Origin: an uncultured Oscillospiraceae bacterium | Lineage (GTDB): Bacteria; Bacillota; Clostridia; Oscillospirales; Oscillospiraceae | NCBI GenBank assembly: GCA_910587285.1 | Contig: CAJULM010000012.1 | Span: 7,147-71,146 of the forward strand | DNA: 64,000 nt | Direction: 5' to 3' | Shown: in pieces, positions 46,410 through 55,422 of the stretch | Numbering within the stretch: position 1 is the stretch's first letter | How the letters are laid out: each line of letters begins with the position of its first letter | Position numbers and translations under genes: made by a program | The notes under the pieces: model-generated | The model's input: only the letters and a program-made list of their open reading frames with translations | Databases searched by the model: none | What the model was told of the DNA's origin: nothing

Positions 46410-48437
46410 ATGAAATTCCTGGTCAACAAGCGGCTTGCCGCGCGCATTGGCATCATCACCACAGCGATCACCTTGGTGGGGATGCTTTTCCTGTGGGGAG
46501 TGGTGTCCACCAATGCCGCCGCGATGGTGGAGAGCGACATCACCAATCAGATGGTGGATGCGGTGGAGTCCAGAGCGGCGATTATCAACGAATACGTGAT
46601 TTCTGCGGAGGAGTACATGACCGCCTTTGCCTTGAGCGGCGAGGTTCAAGCGCTTTTGCAGGATCCAGATAATCCTGAGCTGCTGGAGCGGGCCCAGCAG
46701 TATACGGAGGATTTTGCCGCCGTGAAAGGAATTTTTGAGGGCCTATATATCGCCACGCCCGGCACCTATGTGTTGACCCACACCTCCCAAGGGGCCATTG
46801 GAATTACCACCCGGACGGGGGATTCCCTGGAGACGTTTCAAAATACCATACTGGCGCAGCGCGAGCTGACCAATTCGGGAATCATGAAATCCCCCGGCAC
46901 GGGTAGCATGATTTTGTCCATGTACTACCCTATTTTTGACGGACAGCGGTGTATTGGTTATGTGGGGGCGGGCGTTTATGCCAGTCATCTCATGGACTCT
47001 CTGCTGAACCTGAATATCAAGGGACTGCCCGACAGCGAATACGTGTTTTTGAATGTGGAGACCGGCGTATACCTCTATCACGAGGATGAAACGCTTTTGA
47101 ATACGCAGACCACCGACGTGGGCTATCAGGAAATCATCCGGCGCATTCAGGCGGATGGCAGCACCGAGGCCAGTACATACTCCTACCGGGATGAGAACGG
47201 CACCAAGCAGCTGGTGGTTTACAAGTATCTAAAGGACCGGGGCTGGGTCTTTATGGTGCGGGACAGCGCCACGGAGGTCTATGCCTCAGTGACAACCATC
47301 CGCCTGGTGGTGGCCGCGCTGTGCGCGGTGATGGCTGGGGCGATTGTTATGATCACCTTGGCGATTCTCCGCCGGGAGGGCCGGGAGCTGATGGCTGTGG
47401 AGCGGGCCATTGGCCGCCTGGGGGATTTGAACCTGTCTGCGGACCGGGAGCTGGAGGTTTTCTATGGCCGCTCGGATGAGATCGGCATGATTGCTCAGAC
47501 AACCCACCGGGTTTGCGGCTGCCTGCGGGAGACGATTGACGACGTGAGCCGCATCCTGGGCCAGATGGCCGACGGCGATTTTACGGTGGATGTGGAGAAA
47601 AATTCGGCCCTCTATATCGGCGACTTCCAGGCGCTGTCGGAGAGCCTTCAGTCCATCCGCGCCAACCTGACGGGGGTGATCCGGGACATCACCCAGGTGG
47701 CGGGCCAGGTGGACGCCAGCGCGGACCTGGTTTCTTCCGGAGCCCAGGCTCTGTCCCAAGGGACGGTGGAGCAGGCGGCCTCCATCACGGGGCTGGTGTC
47801 CCACGTGACGGACATCACGGCGCAAATCCAGAGCAGCACCGTGCGCTGCGGCGACGCGACCCAGCTGGTGGATAAGGCCACCGGCTACGCAGCACAGGCC
47901 GACGCCAAGATGGAGCAGCTATTGACGGCCACCAAAAACATCGACCAGTCCTCCACCCAGATCGGCACGATCATCAAAACCATTGAGGATATTGCATTTC
48001 AGACCAATATCTTGGCGCTGAATGCTGCGGTAGAGGCCGTCCGGGCGGGAACCGCCGGGAAGGGATTCTCCGTGGTAGCCGACGAGGTCAGGACGCTGGC
48101 GGCCAAGTCCGCCCAGGCCGCCCAGAATACAAACAACCTGATTAACCGCTCGATTCAGGATGTGAAGACGGGGACGGAGTCCACGGACCAGGCGGTTTCC
48201 GCCATGCAGCTGATTAACGACTGCATCCAGTCCATTAAGTCGCTGACGGACGAGATCGCCGCGGCCAGCGTTCAGCAGGCCGACATGATCGCCCTGGTGG
48301 AGAGCGGGATCAAGGAAATATCCACCGTAGTGCAGACAAACTCCGTGGCCGCAGAAAAGAGCGCGGCTGTGTCGAAGGAGCTGTCGAGCCAGGCCCGGAC
48401 GCTGAACGGTCTCATCGGCCGCTTCCGCATCAGATAG
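46410..48437 (+). CDS. Methyl-accepting chemotaxis protein
   Basis: Receptor of 675 residues. A first membrane helix (about 11-33) and a second (about 297-320) bracket an extracellular dCache-like sensor with SMYYPIFDGQRCIGYVGAGV and SYRDENGTKQLVVYKYLKDR GWVF. A HAMP-like segment and the coiled-coil signalling domain follow with IEDIAFQTNILALNAAVEAV and GFSVVADEVRTLAAKSAQAA. One departure from the highly conserved tip is Val in AAVEAVRAG where Ala is usual. The C-terminal domain is of the length class seen in many Clostridia. AGGAG precedes the ATG. Other chemotaxis genes are not in the window. Confidence 0.93.
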   Translation: MKFLVNKRLAARIGIITTAITLVGMLFLWGVVSTNAAAMVESDITNQMVDAVESRAAIINEYVISAEEYMTAFALSGEVQALLQDPDNPELLERAQQYTEDFAAVKGIFEGLYIATPGTYVLTHTSQGAIGITTRTGDSLETFQNTILAQRELTNSGIMKSPGTGSMILSMYYPIFDGQRCIGYVGAGVYASHLMDSLLNLNIKGLPDSEYVFLNVETGVYLYHEDETLLNTQTTDVGYQEIIRRIQADGSTEASTYSYRDENGTKQLVVYKYLKDRGWVFMVRDSATEVYASVTTIRLVVAALCAVMAGAIVMITLAILRREGRELMAVERAIGRLGDLNLSADRELEVFYGRSDEIGMIAQTTHRVCGCLRETIDDVSRILGQMADGDFTVDVEKNSALYIGDFQALSESLQSIRANLTGVIRDITQVAGQVDASADLVSSGAQALSQGTVEQAASITGLVSHVTDITAQIQSSTVRCGDATQLVDKATGYAAQADAKMEQLLTATKNIDQSSTQIGTIIKTIEDIAFQTNILALNAAVEAVRAGTAGKGFSVVADEVRTLAAKSAQAAQNTNNLINRSIQDVKTGTESTDQAVSAMQLINDCIQSIKSLTDEIAAASVQQADMIALVESGIKEISTVVQTNSVAAEKSAAVSKELSSQARTLNGLIGRFRIR

Positions 48438-48453
48438 GGCTGCAAGAGATGAA

Positions 48454-48490
48454 ACACCAGGGGGCGGCGTTCGCCGTCCCCCGGTGTTTT
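48454..48490 (+). terminator. Terminator of the chemoreceptor gene
   Basis: The stem ACACCAGGGGGCGGCG/CGCCGTCCCCCGGTGT, nearly perfect, is followed by TTTTTG. Confidence 0.85.
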
Positions 48491-48586
48491 TGCGCGAAAT
48501 CAGGGGTTCCGGCGGGTGGGCGGCGGGAGAAAAATGGCTGGCGGTATAAAACGTGCCCAATGGCAGAGAAAAATGCGGCGATGGGC

Positions 48587-48636
48587 TTGACATAAGATGA
48601 CTATTATAGTAGTATAGTGGTACTATTGCAATAGTA
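48587..48636 (+). promoter_or_regulatory. Promoter and BlaI-type operator
   Basis: TTGACA (48587-48592), 17 bases, TAGTAT (48610-48615). The perfect palindrome TACTATTGCAATAGTA (48621-48636) covers the probable start of transcription, and a second ACTATTATAGT palindrome (48600-48610) overlaps the spacer and -10. Both resemble BlaI/MecI-family boxes. Confidence 0.75.
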
Positions 48637-48672
48637 ACCCTGCGTTTCGCAAATGCTTGAGGAGGCATACCC

Positions 48673-49035
48673 ATGGAAAAGCTGTTTGATTCGGAGCTGA
48701 AAGTGATGGAGCCGCTGTGGGCGGACGGGCCGCAGACCGCCGGGGCGCTGGCCAGACGGCTGGCGGACTCCTGTGGGTGGAACCGGAATACCACGTACAC
48801 CGTCATCAAAAAGCTGGTGGACAAGGGGGCGGTGGCCCGCTCCGACCCGGGGTTTGTGTGCGCGCCGGTGATCTCTCGGGCGGAGGTGCAGCGACTGGAG
48901 ACGAACAGCCTGATTGCCCGGCTGTTCGACGGGTCCAAGGCCCAGTTTCTGTCCGCCTTTTTGGGGGAAAGGAATCTAACCGCGGCGGAGGCCCAGCAGC
49001 TGAGGGAGCTGATTGATAAACTGGAAGCGAGGTGA
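48673..49035 (+). CDS. BlaI/MecI-family repressor
   Basis: Winged-helix repressor of 120 residues: LFDSELKVMEPLWADGPQTA, NRNTTYTVIKKLVDKGAVAR (recognition helix and wing) and a C-terminal dimerisation region ending LRELIDKLEAR. The cleavage site used by BlaR1-type proteases cannot be placed exactly. It overlaps the M56 gene. GAGG lies before the ATG. BlaI of staphylococci controls beta-lactamase, but no beta-lactamase gene is seen here. Confidence 0.94.
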   Translation: MEKLFDSELKVMEPLWADGPQTAGALARRLADSCGWNRNTTYTVIKKLVDKGAVARSDPGFVCAPVISRAEVQRLETNSLIARLFDGSKAQFLSAFLGERNLTAAEAQQLRELIDKLEAR

Positions 49036-49040
49036 AGGGC

Positions 49041-51650
49041 ATGACCCAGCTGTTAGAAAACGCGGCGTATGGCGCGGCGCTGATTTTGGCCGCGGCCCTT
49101 CTGCGCCGGCTGCTGAAGGAGCGGCTGGTTCCAGAGGTGCGTCTGGCGCTGTGGGCGGTGTGCCTGTTCCGGCTGCTGACCCCGGTGTCGCCGGAGAGCG
49201 TGTGGTCCCTGTGGGGACTGGTGGGGCGGATGGGGACGGACGCCCCGTCCGCGCCCGTCCAGAATCTTGACCCGCTCCCCCTGCCCAGCGGGACGCTGGG
49301 GGACGTGCCCGCCGCCCAATTCCCGGTGACGGGGGCGGCAAACCCTGTCCAGCCCGTGACGCCCGCCGCCTTTCCCTGGGAAATGGTGGCGCCGGCGGTG
49401 TGGATCGGGGTGGGGCTGGCGCTGGCGGTCTGGTATGTGCGCAGCTGGCTGCGCACCCGACGGGCGGTGGAGTGCGCCATCCCTGTGGTCCAGGGCGATC
49501 CCCGGTACTTGTTCCTGCCCCGCTTTGCCCGTCTGCGGGAAGGGGTGATGGAGGGCGCACCCCTCACCTTCGGCGCGGCGCGGCCCACGGTGGTGCTGTC
49601 CCCCGGCCTGTCCGGGGAGGAGCTGGCGTGCGTGCTGGCCCACGAGGCGGTCCACGCCCGGCGCAGGGACAATTTGTGGCACTACGTGATGGCGCTGGCC
49701 CTGGTGGTCCACTGGTGGAATCCGGCGGTGTGGCTCATGAGCCGTCTGCTGCGCCGGGACATTGAGCTGGCCTGCGACAAAGCGGCGGTGAAGAAGCTGG
49801 GGTCGGACAGGCGGGCGGACTACGCCCGGGCGCTGGTGAGCATGGCCACCCAGGCGGAGGGGCCGGCGTTCTGCCAGACGTTCGGCCGGAAGGCGGCCGA
49901 GGAAAGGATATTATCTATTATGAAATGGAAGAAAACTTCTGTGCTGGGGATTGTTCTGTCCCTGGCACTGGTGGCGGGGGTAACGGTGGCCTTTGCCAGC
50001 GCCCCCAAGGCCCCGGCGGGGGAGCAGGACGGCAGCCCCAACAACGACACGCCCTATGAGGTGTGTACCAACCCGCTGTGTACGGTGGACTACCAGCACT
50101 GCCACATCGACGGCAAGGTGGTGCGGGCCTACGAGCAGAACCCCGGCCTGCTGTGCGCCCACCCGGACTGCGACATTGAGGGGCCCCACGCGCATGACGG
50201 GGTGCAGTACGCAGGACAGGCGGGGGAGTTTGTGATCCTCAATTCGGACACGGCGCCGGTACCCAGCGGCGCGCCGGACGGCCTGAACGGGTTTGCCGTC
50301 CAGATGAACGGCAATGTGGTGACCCGGGTGATTGTGAGCCTGGACGTGCTGGAGGAGGACCTGGGCATCCGGGTGGACGAGGGCTCTATGCCCAAAGTGG
50401 AGGCGGAGCTGATTTTCTCCCAGGCCCAGTCCATCGCCGTGGACGGCGTCATTGACTGGACCTTTACGCAGGATAACGGCCTGCGCCACGAGGAACTGAG
50501 GGAGGAGAGCACCGACACCACCACCGTCAGCGCCAACGGCTATTGGGACCAGGACGGGAAGTTTGTGCCGGTGAATATCTCCCAGATTGTCTCCAAGTTC
50601 ATTCTGCCCCAGGCGCTGATGGGGGAGGACACCGGGACGCTGTATGATCCCGATGATTTCACGGTGGTGGAGCCCGAAATCGACGGGCAGGGGAACTCCA
50701 TTGTCCGGGATGAGGACGGAGACATCGTTATGGTGGGGATTCGGACGGCCTGCGGGACGCAGTCCCTCTGTAAAGAGCCTGGCTGCCAAGGGACGGAAGC
50801 CCACTACCACGACAGGGATGGCAAGGTGGTGCAGGTGCACTATCAGATGCCTGGCCAACTGTGCACCCGCGCCGACTGCACGGCCAGCGGTGTTCATGAG
50901 CACGAAGGAGTATCCTATCAGGCGTGCACTGCCAATCTTACCCCTGAACAGTACGCAGACGCGCTGGACGCCTGGGTGGCGCTGGGCGGAGTGACCCAGG
51001 CGGAGGCCGACGGTTGGCTGGAGATCTTCCAGACCTGCTATGACCATGTACAAGCGGGAGATTCCGACGCATTTTATTACAATATCTACAACGGGACAAA
51101 ATGGGCCTCGGCTTTTTATAAGTCCGACCGGGTGGCATCGGGCTACCCCGTGAACAGCAGAGGGGAGACCTACGGACCCGATATGCCGGAGGTATATGGT
51201 TCTTCCCCCGACCTGATCCTTGCGGAAGGGACAAAGGGGGAGACGGGCTATATCAGGGAGAGCGAGGCCGCCTACGGAGGCTATCCGGGGACGGTGAACA
51301 ACCCGGAGGAGGCCCTGGCCTATATGGAATGGCTGAAGACCCAGCCTGCGACGCACTATGTCCCCCTGTACGACAGCGAGGGGAATGTGATTGGGCAGTT
51401 TGGCGTCGGCAACCCCGTGGCCGAAGGCGAATTGTGCAGCCTGCCCACCGCCCCCACGACTGAGTGTGGGCTGGAGGGCTGCAATGAGACCCGGTTGCAC
51501 CAGCACCAGGGAGAGCGCTGTATCCTGGTAGACCCCGTGTGCACGGTGACGGGCTGCACTGCGGAGGGCTATCATACCCACGACGGCGTGGGGTACTGCG
51601 ACGGCGCGGCCCAGCACAGCCAAAACCGCCATAGAAACGGCCACCACTAA
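49041..51650 (+). CDS. M56 (BlaR1-like) membrane peptidase with six extracytoplasmic Cys/His motifs
   Basis: Sensor protease partner of BlaI, 869 residues. Membrane helices occur at about 6-22, 30-45, 118-135 and near 220 and 302. The zinc motif is HEAVH (201-205), with a third-ligand Glu in ELACDKAAVKKLG (Glu242). Instead of the penicillin-binding sensor domain, the outer part (about 325-869) has six copies of C-x4-C-x5-H-x-H, arranged as pairs starting near residues 342, 577 and 809, with DG-x-VV and GV-x-Y between. The spacing is invariant. The motif suggests metal binding. I chose ATG 49041 with AGGTG; GTG 49032 is possible. Confidence 0.88.
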   Translation: MTQLLENAAYGAALILAAALLRRLLKERLVPEVRLALWAVCLFRLLTPVSPESVWSLWGLVGRMGTDAPSAPVQNLDPLPLPSGTLGDVPAAQFPVTGAANPVQPVTPAAFPWEMVAPAVWIGVGLALAVWYVRSWLRTRRAVECAIPVVQGDPRYLFLPRFARLREGVMEGAPLTFGAARPTVVLSPGLSGEELACVLAHEAVHARRRDNLWHYVMALALVVHWWNPAVWLMSRLLRRDIELACDKAAVKKLGSDRRADYARALVSMATQAEGPAFCQTFGRKAAEERILSIMKWKKTSVLGIVLSLALVAGVTVAFASAPKAPAGEQDGSPNNDTPYEVCTNPLCTVDYQHCHIDGKVVRAYEQNPGLLCAHPDCDIEGPHAHDGVQYAGQAGEFVILNSDTAPVPSGAPDGLNGFAVQMNGNVVTRVIVSLDVLEEDLGIRVDEGSMPKVEAELIFSQAQSIAVDGVIDWTFTQDNGLRHEELREESTDTTTVSANGYWDQDGKFVPVNISQIVSKFILPQALMGEDTGTLYDPDDFTVVEPEIDGQGNSIVRDEDGDIVMVGIRTACGTQSLCKEPGCQGTEAHYHDRDGKVVQVHYQMPGQLCTRADCTASGVHEHEGVSYQACTANLTPEQYADALDAWVALGGVTQAEADGWLEIFQTCYDHVQAGDSDAFYYNIYNGTKWASAFYKSDRVASGYPVNSRGETYGPDMPEVYGSSPDLILAEGTKGETGYIRESEAAYGGYPGTVNNPEEALAYMEWLKTQPATHYVPLYDSEGNVIGQFGVGNPVAEGELCSLPTAPTTECGLEGCNETRLHQHQGERCILVDPVCTVTGCTAEGYHTHDGVGYCDGAAQHSQNRHRNGHH

Positions 51651-51652
51651 AT

Positions 51653-51688
51653 AAAGAAGGCCCCCGGCGCAAGCCGGGGGCCTTCTTT
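51653..51688. terminator. Bidirectional terminator
   Basis: A perfect 16-base stem (51653-51668 with 51673-51688) with loop GCAA between the M56 gene and ldh; it overlaps the ldh stop codon. Confidence 0.88.
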
Positions 51689-52634
51689 ACGGCAGGTTCA
51701 GTTCCTGGATAACGTCCCGGAGCTGGGCGGCGGAGGCGTTCAACGCCCCCCGCTCGTGATCTGCCAGAGGGATTTCCAGAATCTGTTCCACGCCCCGGCG
51801 GCCTACGATGGCTGGGATGCTGAGCGCCAGGTCTCGCAGGCCGTATTGACCGCCTAAGACCACCGACACGGGGAGGATCGCCCGCTCGTCCTTCATGACG
51901 CACTCGGCGATGCGGGCCACCGCCATGGCGATGCCGTAGTAGGTGGCCCCTTTGCGGCGGATGATCTCATAGGCGCTGTCCCGCACCTCGGCGTACAGCC
52001 GTTCCTCCGCCTCCCGGTGGCCAGTGCGGCCCCGCATCTCGCAGAAATTGTCCAGCGGCACGCCGGACACGTTGGCCCCGCTCCACACCGCCAGCTCGCT
52101 GTCCCCGTGCTCGCCGATGATGACGGCGTGGATGGAGCGGCTGTCCACGTTGAGGTGCTCCCCCAGCAGGTACTTCAGCCGGGCCGAGTCCAGCACTGTC
52201 CCCGAGCCCATCACCCGGTGGGCGGGGTAGCCGGAGATACGAAAGGCGGCGTAGGTGAGCACGTCCACCGGGTTGGAGACGATGAGCAGAATGCCCTCGA
52301 AGGGGCGGGCGGTGATCTGGGGGATGATGGAGTTCAGGATGGCCACATTCTGGCCGATGAGGTCCAGCCGGGTCTGGCCGGGCTTCTGATTGGCTCCGGC
52401 GGTGACGACGATGAGGGCGCAGTCGCTGAGGTCGTCGTAGGTGCCGGCACGCACATCCATGGCGGCGATATAGGGCAGGCCGTGGCTTAAATCCATGGCC
52501 TCCCCCTCCGCCTTGTCGGCGTTGGCGTCGATGAGCACCAGCTCGCTGAACAGCCCCCGCTGAATCAGGCTGAAGGCGCAGGCGGAGCCCACGAAGCCGC
52601 AGCCAATCACGGCGGCCTTGCGGTAGTTGAGCAT
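51687..52634 (-). CDS. ldh: L-lactate dehydrogenase
   Basis: Protein of 315 residues that interconverts pyruvate and lactate with NAD(H). The family core is visible as AAVIGCGFVGSACAFSLIQR, LIDANADKAEGEAMDLSHGL, VTAGANQKPGQTRLDLIGQN, VSNPVDVLTYAAFRISGYP, GSGTVLDSARLKYLLGEHLN and the catalytic His in IIGEHGDSE. Gln in the AGANQKPGQTR loop indicates lactate rather than malate dehydrogenase. The ATG 52634 has GGAAGGGGGT upstream. It is a single-gene unit facing the M56 gene. Confidence 0.94.
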   Translation of the reverse strand: MLNYRKAAVIGCGFVGSACAFSLIQRGLFSELVLIDANADKAEGEAMDLSHGLPYIAAMDVRAGTYDDLSDCALIVVTAGANQKPGQTRLDLIGQNVAILNSIIPQITARPFEGILLIVSNPVDVLTYAAFRISGYPAHRVMGSGTVLDSARLKYLLGEHLNVDSRSIHAVIIGEHGDSELAVWSGANVSGVPLDNFCEMRGRTGHREAEERLYAEVRDSAYEIIRRKGATYYGIAMAVARIAECVMKDERAILPVSVVLGGQYGLRDLALSIPAIVGRRGVEQILEIPLADHERGALNASAAQLRDVIQELNLP

Positions 52635-52692
52635 GGGAAAACCCCCTTCCGTTTTGGGCTTAGTGTGCCCGGAATGGAAGGGGGTATGCGCG

Positions 52693-52881
52693 TTACTCTT
52701 TTTTGCTCTGCCGCCACTTTTGGAAGCTACGTATTCCGGCCAGCAGGGCGACAAAGGAGGTGAGGTAGGATATGCCGCTGTCGCCATACGCCTGCCATCG
52801 AGCTCCCGATATGAACGCAAGAATGCTGCTGGCAAAGCAGCAGAGGGAGGGATAAAGCGGCCAGGAATTTTGTTTTTTCAT
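52693..52881 (-). CDS. Small hypothetical membrane protein
   Basis: Protein of 62 residues with two hydrophobic segments (SLCCFASSILAFISGA and GISYLTSFVALLAGI) and a basic tail. It lies in an AT-rich stretch, 3 bases after the preceding frame, and has no clear ribosome-binding site. Its reality is uncertain. Confidence 0.4.
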   Translation of the reverse strand: MKKQNSWPLYPSLCCFASSILAFISGARWQAYGDSGISYLTSFVALLAGIRSFQKWRQSKKE

Positions 52882-52884
52882 AGT

Positions 52885-53133
52885 TTAAAAAATGTTGTTG
52901 TAGTCCTTATACGCTTGTTGGAATATTCCTTCATTGAAAAAGTATTCCGATTGATTCATATCATAGACAGGGGGATCGTTATTGGGTATCACCTGTGCTC
53001 TCCCTCTGGCATTGGCATCTGTGTTTGCATAACCCTTAAAATATCTGAATTTAAATGCGGGACCATATTGGCGGGGACCGTCATCAATCGTCACATACCG
53101 AGTATATGTTACTGCACAGGTATAATAGGTCAC
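52885..53133 (-). CDS. Small hypothetical frame, probably the end of a decayed exported protein
   Basis: Frame of 82 codons from a GTG, Tyr/Asn/Asp-rich (AFKFRYFKGYANTDANARGR). It is open for about 30 more codons upstream without a good start codon, and that extension is hydrophobic. This fits the downstream part of the broken gene at 53193-53609 in another frame, or an independent small gene. I do not recognise it. Confidence 0.35.
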   Translation of the reverse strand: MTYYTCAVTYTRYVTIDDGPRQYGPAFKFRYFKGYANTDANARGRAQVIPNNDPPVYDMNQSEYFFNEGIFQQAYKDYNNIF

Positions 53134-53192
53134 TGATGCCGCGGGGATAAGCTGCTCAAGAGCGGTAAAAATAACGCCTAAAACAGTGCAAA

Positions 53193-53609
53193 TTATTTGC
53201 CCTGTTTCTGGAAGCAGTTTTCATCTGTTTCATCAAACGAAAATTCAAATATAGTAGCATTGTCAATATTGCTCTCGACGCATTCAATGATGCCAACCCA
53301 AAAAGTAGAATCATCTGGGGAAAATGTTGTTACAGGGTAATCATATATGGTCCAATTATAGACAAGGGTGGGATCTGATTCATATTTGATAGAAATGTCA
53401 ATAATATGATCAGGATCATTGGTTAAAATAACAACTTACTTTTCCGCTGTCCGCTGCATGAACGAATGGCCGTCCACAATTTCCTGTACATATGTTTCGC
53501 AAGAAGGATCCTCGGCGTAAGTTGAAGCAAACGCAGTTGAAGTGATGGAGAAGATCATGCTGAAGGACAGTAAAACGCTAATGATTTGTCTAATAAAACG
53601 CTTTTTCAT
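53193..53609 (-). pseudogene. Decayed small exported protein
   Basis: The ATG at 53607-53609 starts a clear signal peptide, MKKRFIRQIISVLLSFSMIF, followed by SITSTAFAS. The frame runs for 57 codons to a TAA (53436-53438) and then stays open for 80 more codons (from VVILTNDPDHIIDISIKYES). If the TAA replaced a Lys codon, the product would be a 138-residue secreted protein. AAGGAG precedes the start. The lower GC content and broken frame mark this stretch as foreign or under decay. Confidence 0.6.
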
Positions 53610-53755
53610 GAAAACTCCTTTCTCCGCAGTAAATTATGAGTGACAACCTATAAGGATTCAAAGGTGAGAATCATTATAGTATATAAAATATCATACAAAA
53701 TAAATTTATAAAGTAGTTTGCGCACAGTGACAACCAAAACATAATACCTACCTAC
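53610..53755. other. AT-rich spacer with a CTAC microsatellite
   Basis: No gene is seen. At 53744-53763 the unit CTAC/TACC repeats about five times and overlaps the stop codon of the next minus-strand gene. The base composition is clearly AT-richer than most of the window. Confidence 0.6.
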
Positions 53756-54604
53756 CTACCTATCACTGTCTGCTTTTTTACTTTGCCGCTTAAAAAACAC
53801 AGGGAGCGCGAACAGAACCGCGCCAAGCGCCGCCGCCAGGAGAATCGCCCCGGATGCCGCCGCAGGCCCCCGCCCGGCGCGCTGGGGGGCCGCGCCCCCC
53901 ATGCCCGCATTCCCGTCTTCGAATCGGGCGCCGCCGAAGGAGGCGGACAGAATACCGCCCACTTCTTCAGGGGTATATAATTTCCCGTTCTCCAGTCCGG
54001 TCAAATCCGGACGGCTTCCAAAGGGGACAAGAAACGCGCCATCGGAGGTATCCATGTAGACAAAGTCTGTGTGGTACATGGGGGCCTCAAAACAGACCAG
54101 GCGGTCTATGGAAGTTTGGGAGGCCGAAAGGGCGGCCAGCTCCGTGTTGAGCGGCTCCAGCTGTACCACATTTGCTGCGGCGGTTTCAGAGGGCGGGGTG
54201 CTGTACCCAAGCACCTCCCATTCCCCGTCAACCCGGGCGGCGCGGATGGACTGGTTGGCGGCGGTGACGACGATCCAAACATACTCATCTGAGATCAGCC
54301 CGGACAGGTCCGAGCCGTTTTGCAGGGCGGAGAGCAGTTCGGGGTCCTTCAGGGAAAACATCTTGTAGGAGGTTTCCAGGCCGCCCTCCGCGTCCGCAGG
54401 CCGCGCTTCCTCCAACACGCCGTTTTCGTATAGAAGCTGCGTGTGAAATACGGCGTCCCGCACCTGCTGAAACTCGGCCGCGTCAAAGAACTCCGGATAG
54501 GCGGCGGCGTCCGGGCCCGCGGCGCGGGCGGGTGCGGTTAAGGAAAGACAGGTCAGGAAGGCCAGTAGGAGTGCGTAGCAGCTGTTTTTTGCCGCAGTTT
54601 TCAT
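53756..54604 (-). CDS. Exported protein with C-terminal membrane anchor, unknown function
   Basis: Protein of 282 residues. Signal peptide MKTAAKNSCYALLLAFLTCL with APARAA cleavage region, then a soluble domain rich in Ala, Glu and Phe/Tyr, a Gly/Ala/Pro-rich linker and a final helix AASGAILLAAALGAVLFALP with basic tail. Topology resembles small secreted substrates or the TPM-type phosphatase proteins, but I see no catalytic motif. ATG 54604 follows AGGAGGCTC. Its stop lies in the CTAC repeat, so the 3' end can change by slippage. Confidence 0.75.
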   Translation of the reverse strand: MKTAAKNSCYALLLAFLTCLSLTAPARAAGPDAAAYPEFFDAAEFQQVRDAVFHTQLLYENGVLEEARPADAEGGLETSYKMFSLKDPELLSALQNGSDLSGLISDEYVWIVVTAANQSIRAARVDGEWEVLGYSTPPSETAAANVVQLEPLNTELAALSASQTSIDRLVCFEAPMYHTDFVYMDTSDGAFLVPFGSRPDLTGLENGKLYTPEEVGGILSASFGGARFEDGNAGMGGAAPQRAGRGPAAASGAILLAAALGAVLFALPVFFKRQSKKADSDR

Positions 54605-54656
54605 GGACAGAGCCTCCTGTTCGCCGGTCATTTTAACGCGGCAGCCCAGCCTGGGG

Positions 54657-55409
54657 TCATTTCTTCGCCAGCACACAGTACCACTCCGCCTGTTCCGGGT
54701 CCCGGCTTGCAAAGGCGGGGAAGGGGAACTGTTTCACATCCCCGTAGCCCAATTCCACCAGGGCGTCCAGCAGGAGCTGCCGGGAGACGGGGTGGTAGCG
54801 CTCCTCAAAGGTCTCCTTTTGGAGGATTCTGCATTCCCGTTCAAAGGTGTAGAGCAGATTGAACACCACGCAGCCGTCGGCGGGATAGTCCCACACCTGG
54901 ACCAGATTCACCCGGTCCTCTCCGTGGAAAAAGGGATTGTAGAGGTAAAAGCGGGGGCGGTCCCGAAGGATGGCGTCCCAGTTTCGGGTGTCGAAGTAGA
55001 GATACCCGCTCGGCTTGACCAGCGCGTCCATCCGGGTCAGCACGCCCGGAATCTCATCGTTGGTCACATAGGCCAGGGAGTTGCCCGTGCTGGCCACGCA
55101 GTCGAACTGCCGGCCCTGCCAGCAGGACAGGTTCCGAAAGTCGCTGCGCTTCAGCTCCAGGTCAAAGCCGCGGCCCTCCGCCTTTTTGGCGCAGTTGTCC
55201 AGCATGGCTTCGCTCAGGTCGGAGCCGGACAGCGCCACCCCCAGCTGGGCCAGGGGCAGGGTGACGCTGCCCGAGCCGATGCTCACGTCCAGCAGGGAGT
55301 GAATGTCCGCGCCTTGCAGGAGGTGCTCCCAGTGCCGCTTGTACCAGCCATAGCGCTCCTCATTTTCAATCAGGTCGTAAATATCCGCGCGGTCATATAG
55401 GGTGGGCAT
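54657..55409 (-). CDS. Class I SAM-dependent methyltransferase
   Basis: Protein of 250 residues with the SAM-binding loop LLDVSIGSGSVTLPLAQLGV (motif I), LSGSDLSEAMLDNCAKKAEG, DFRNLS and DCVASTGNSLAYV (motif IV-like). The acceptor is unknown; the closest visible group is the UbiE-like fold with a long insertion FDTRNWDAILRDRPRFYLYN, similar to glycine/sarcosine-type methyltransferases. AAGGAGGAAACC precedes the ATG. It lies 13 bases after rluD on the same strand and is probably co-transcribed. Confidence 0.86.
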   Translation of the reverse strand: MPTLYDRADIYDLIENEERYGWYKRHWEHLLQGADIHSLLDVSIGSGSVTLPLAQLGVALSGSDLSEAMLDNCAKKAEGRGFDLELKRSDFRNLSCWQGRQFDCVASTGNSLAYVTNDEIPGVLTRMDALVKPSGYLYFDTRNWDAILRDRPRFYLYNPFFHGEDRVNLVQVWDYPADGCVVFNLLYTFERECRILQKETFEERYHPVSRQLLLDALVELGYGDVKQFPFPAFASRDPEQAEWYCVLAKK

Positions 55410-55422
55410 GGCGGTTTCCTCC

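Noticed and set aside
53100..53190. LPETG-like sorting motif followed by a hydrophobic stretch
   Set aside because: It appears only in the frame upstream of the GTG at 53133, lacks a start codon and a signal peptide, and is followed by 90 more residues instead of a short basic tail.
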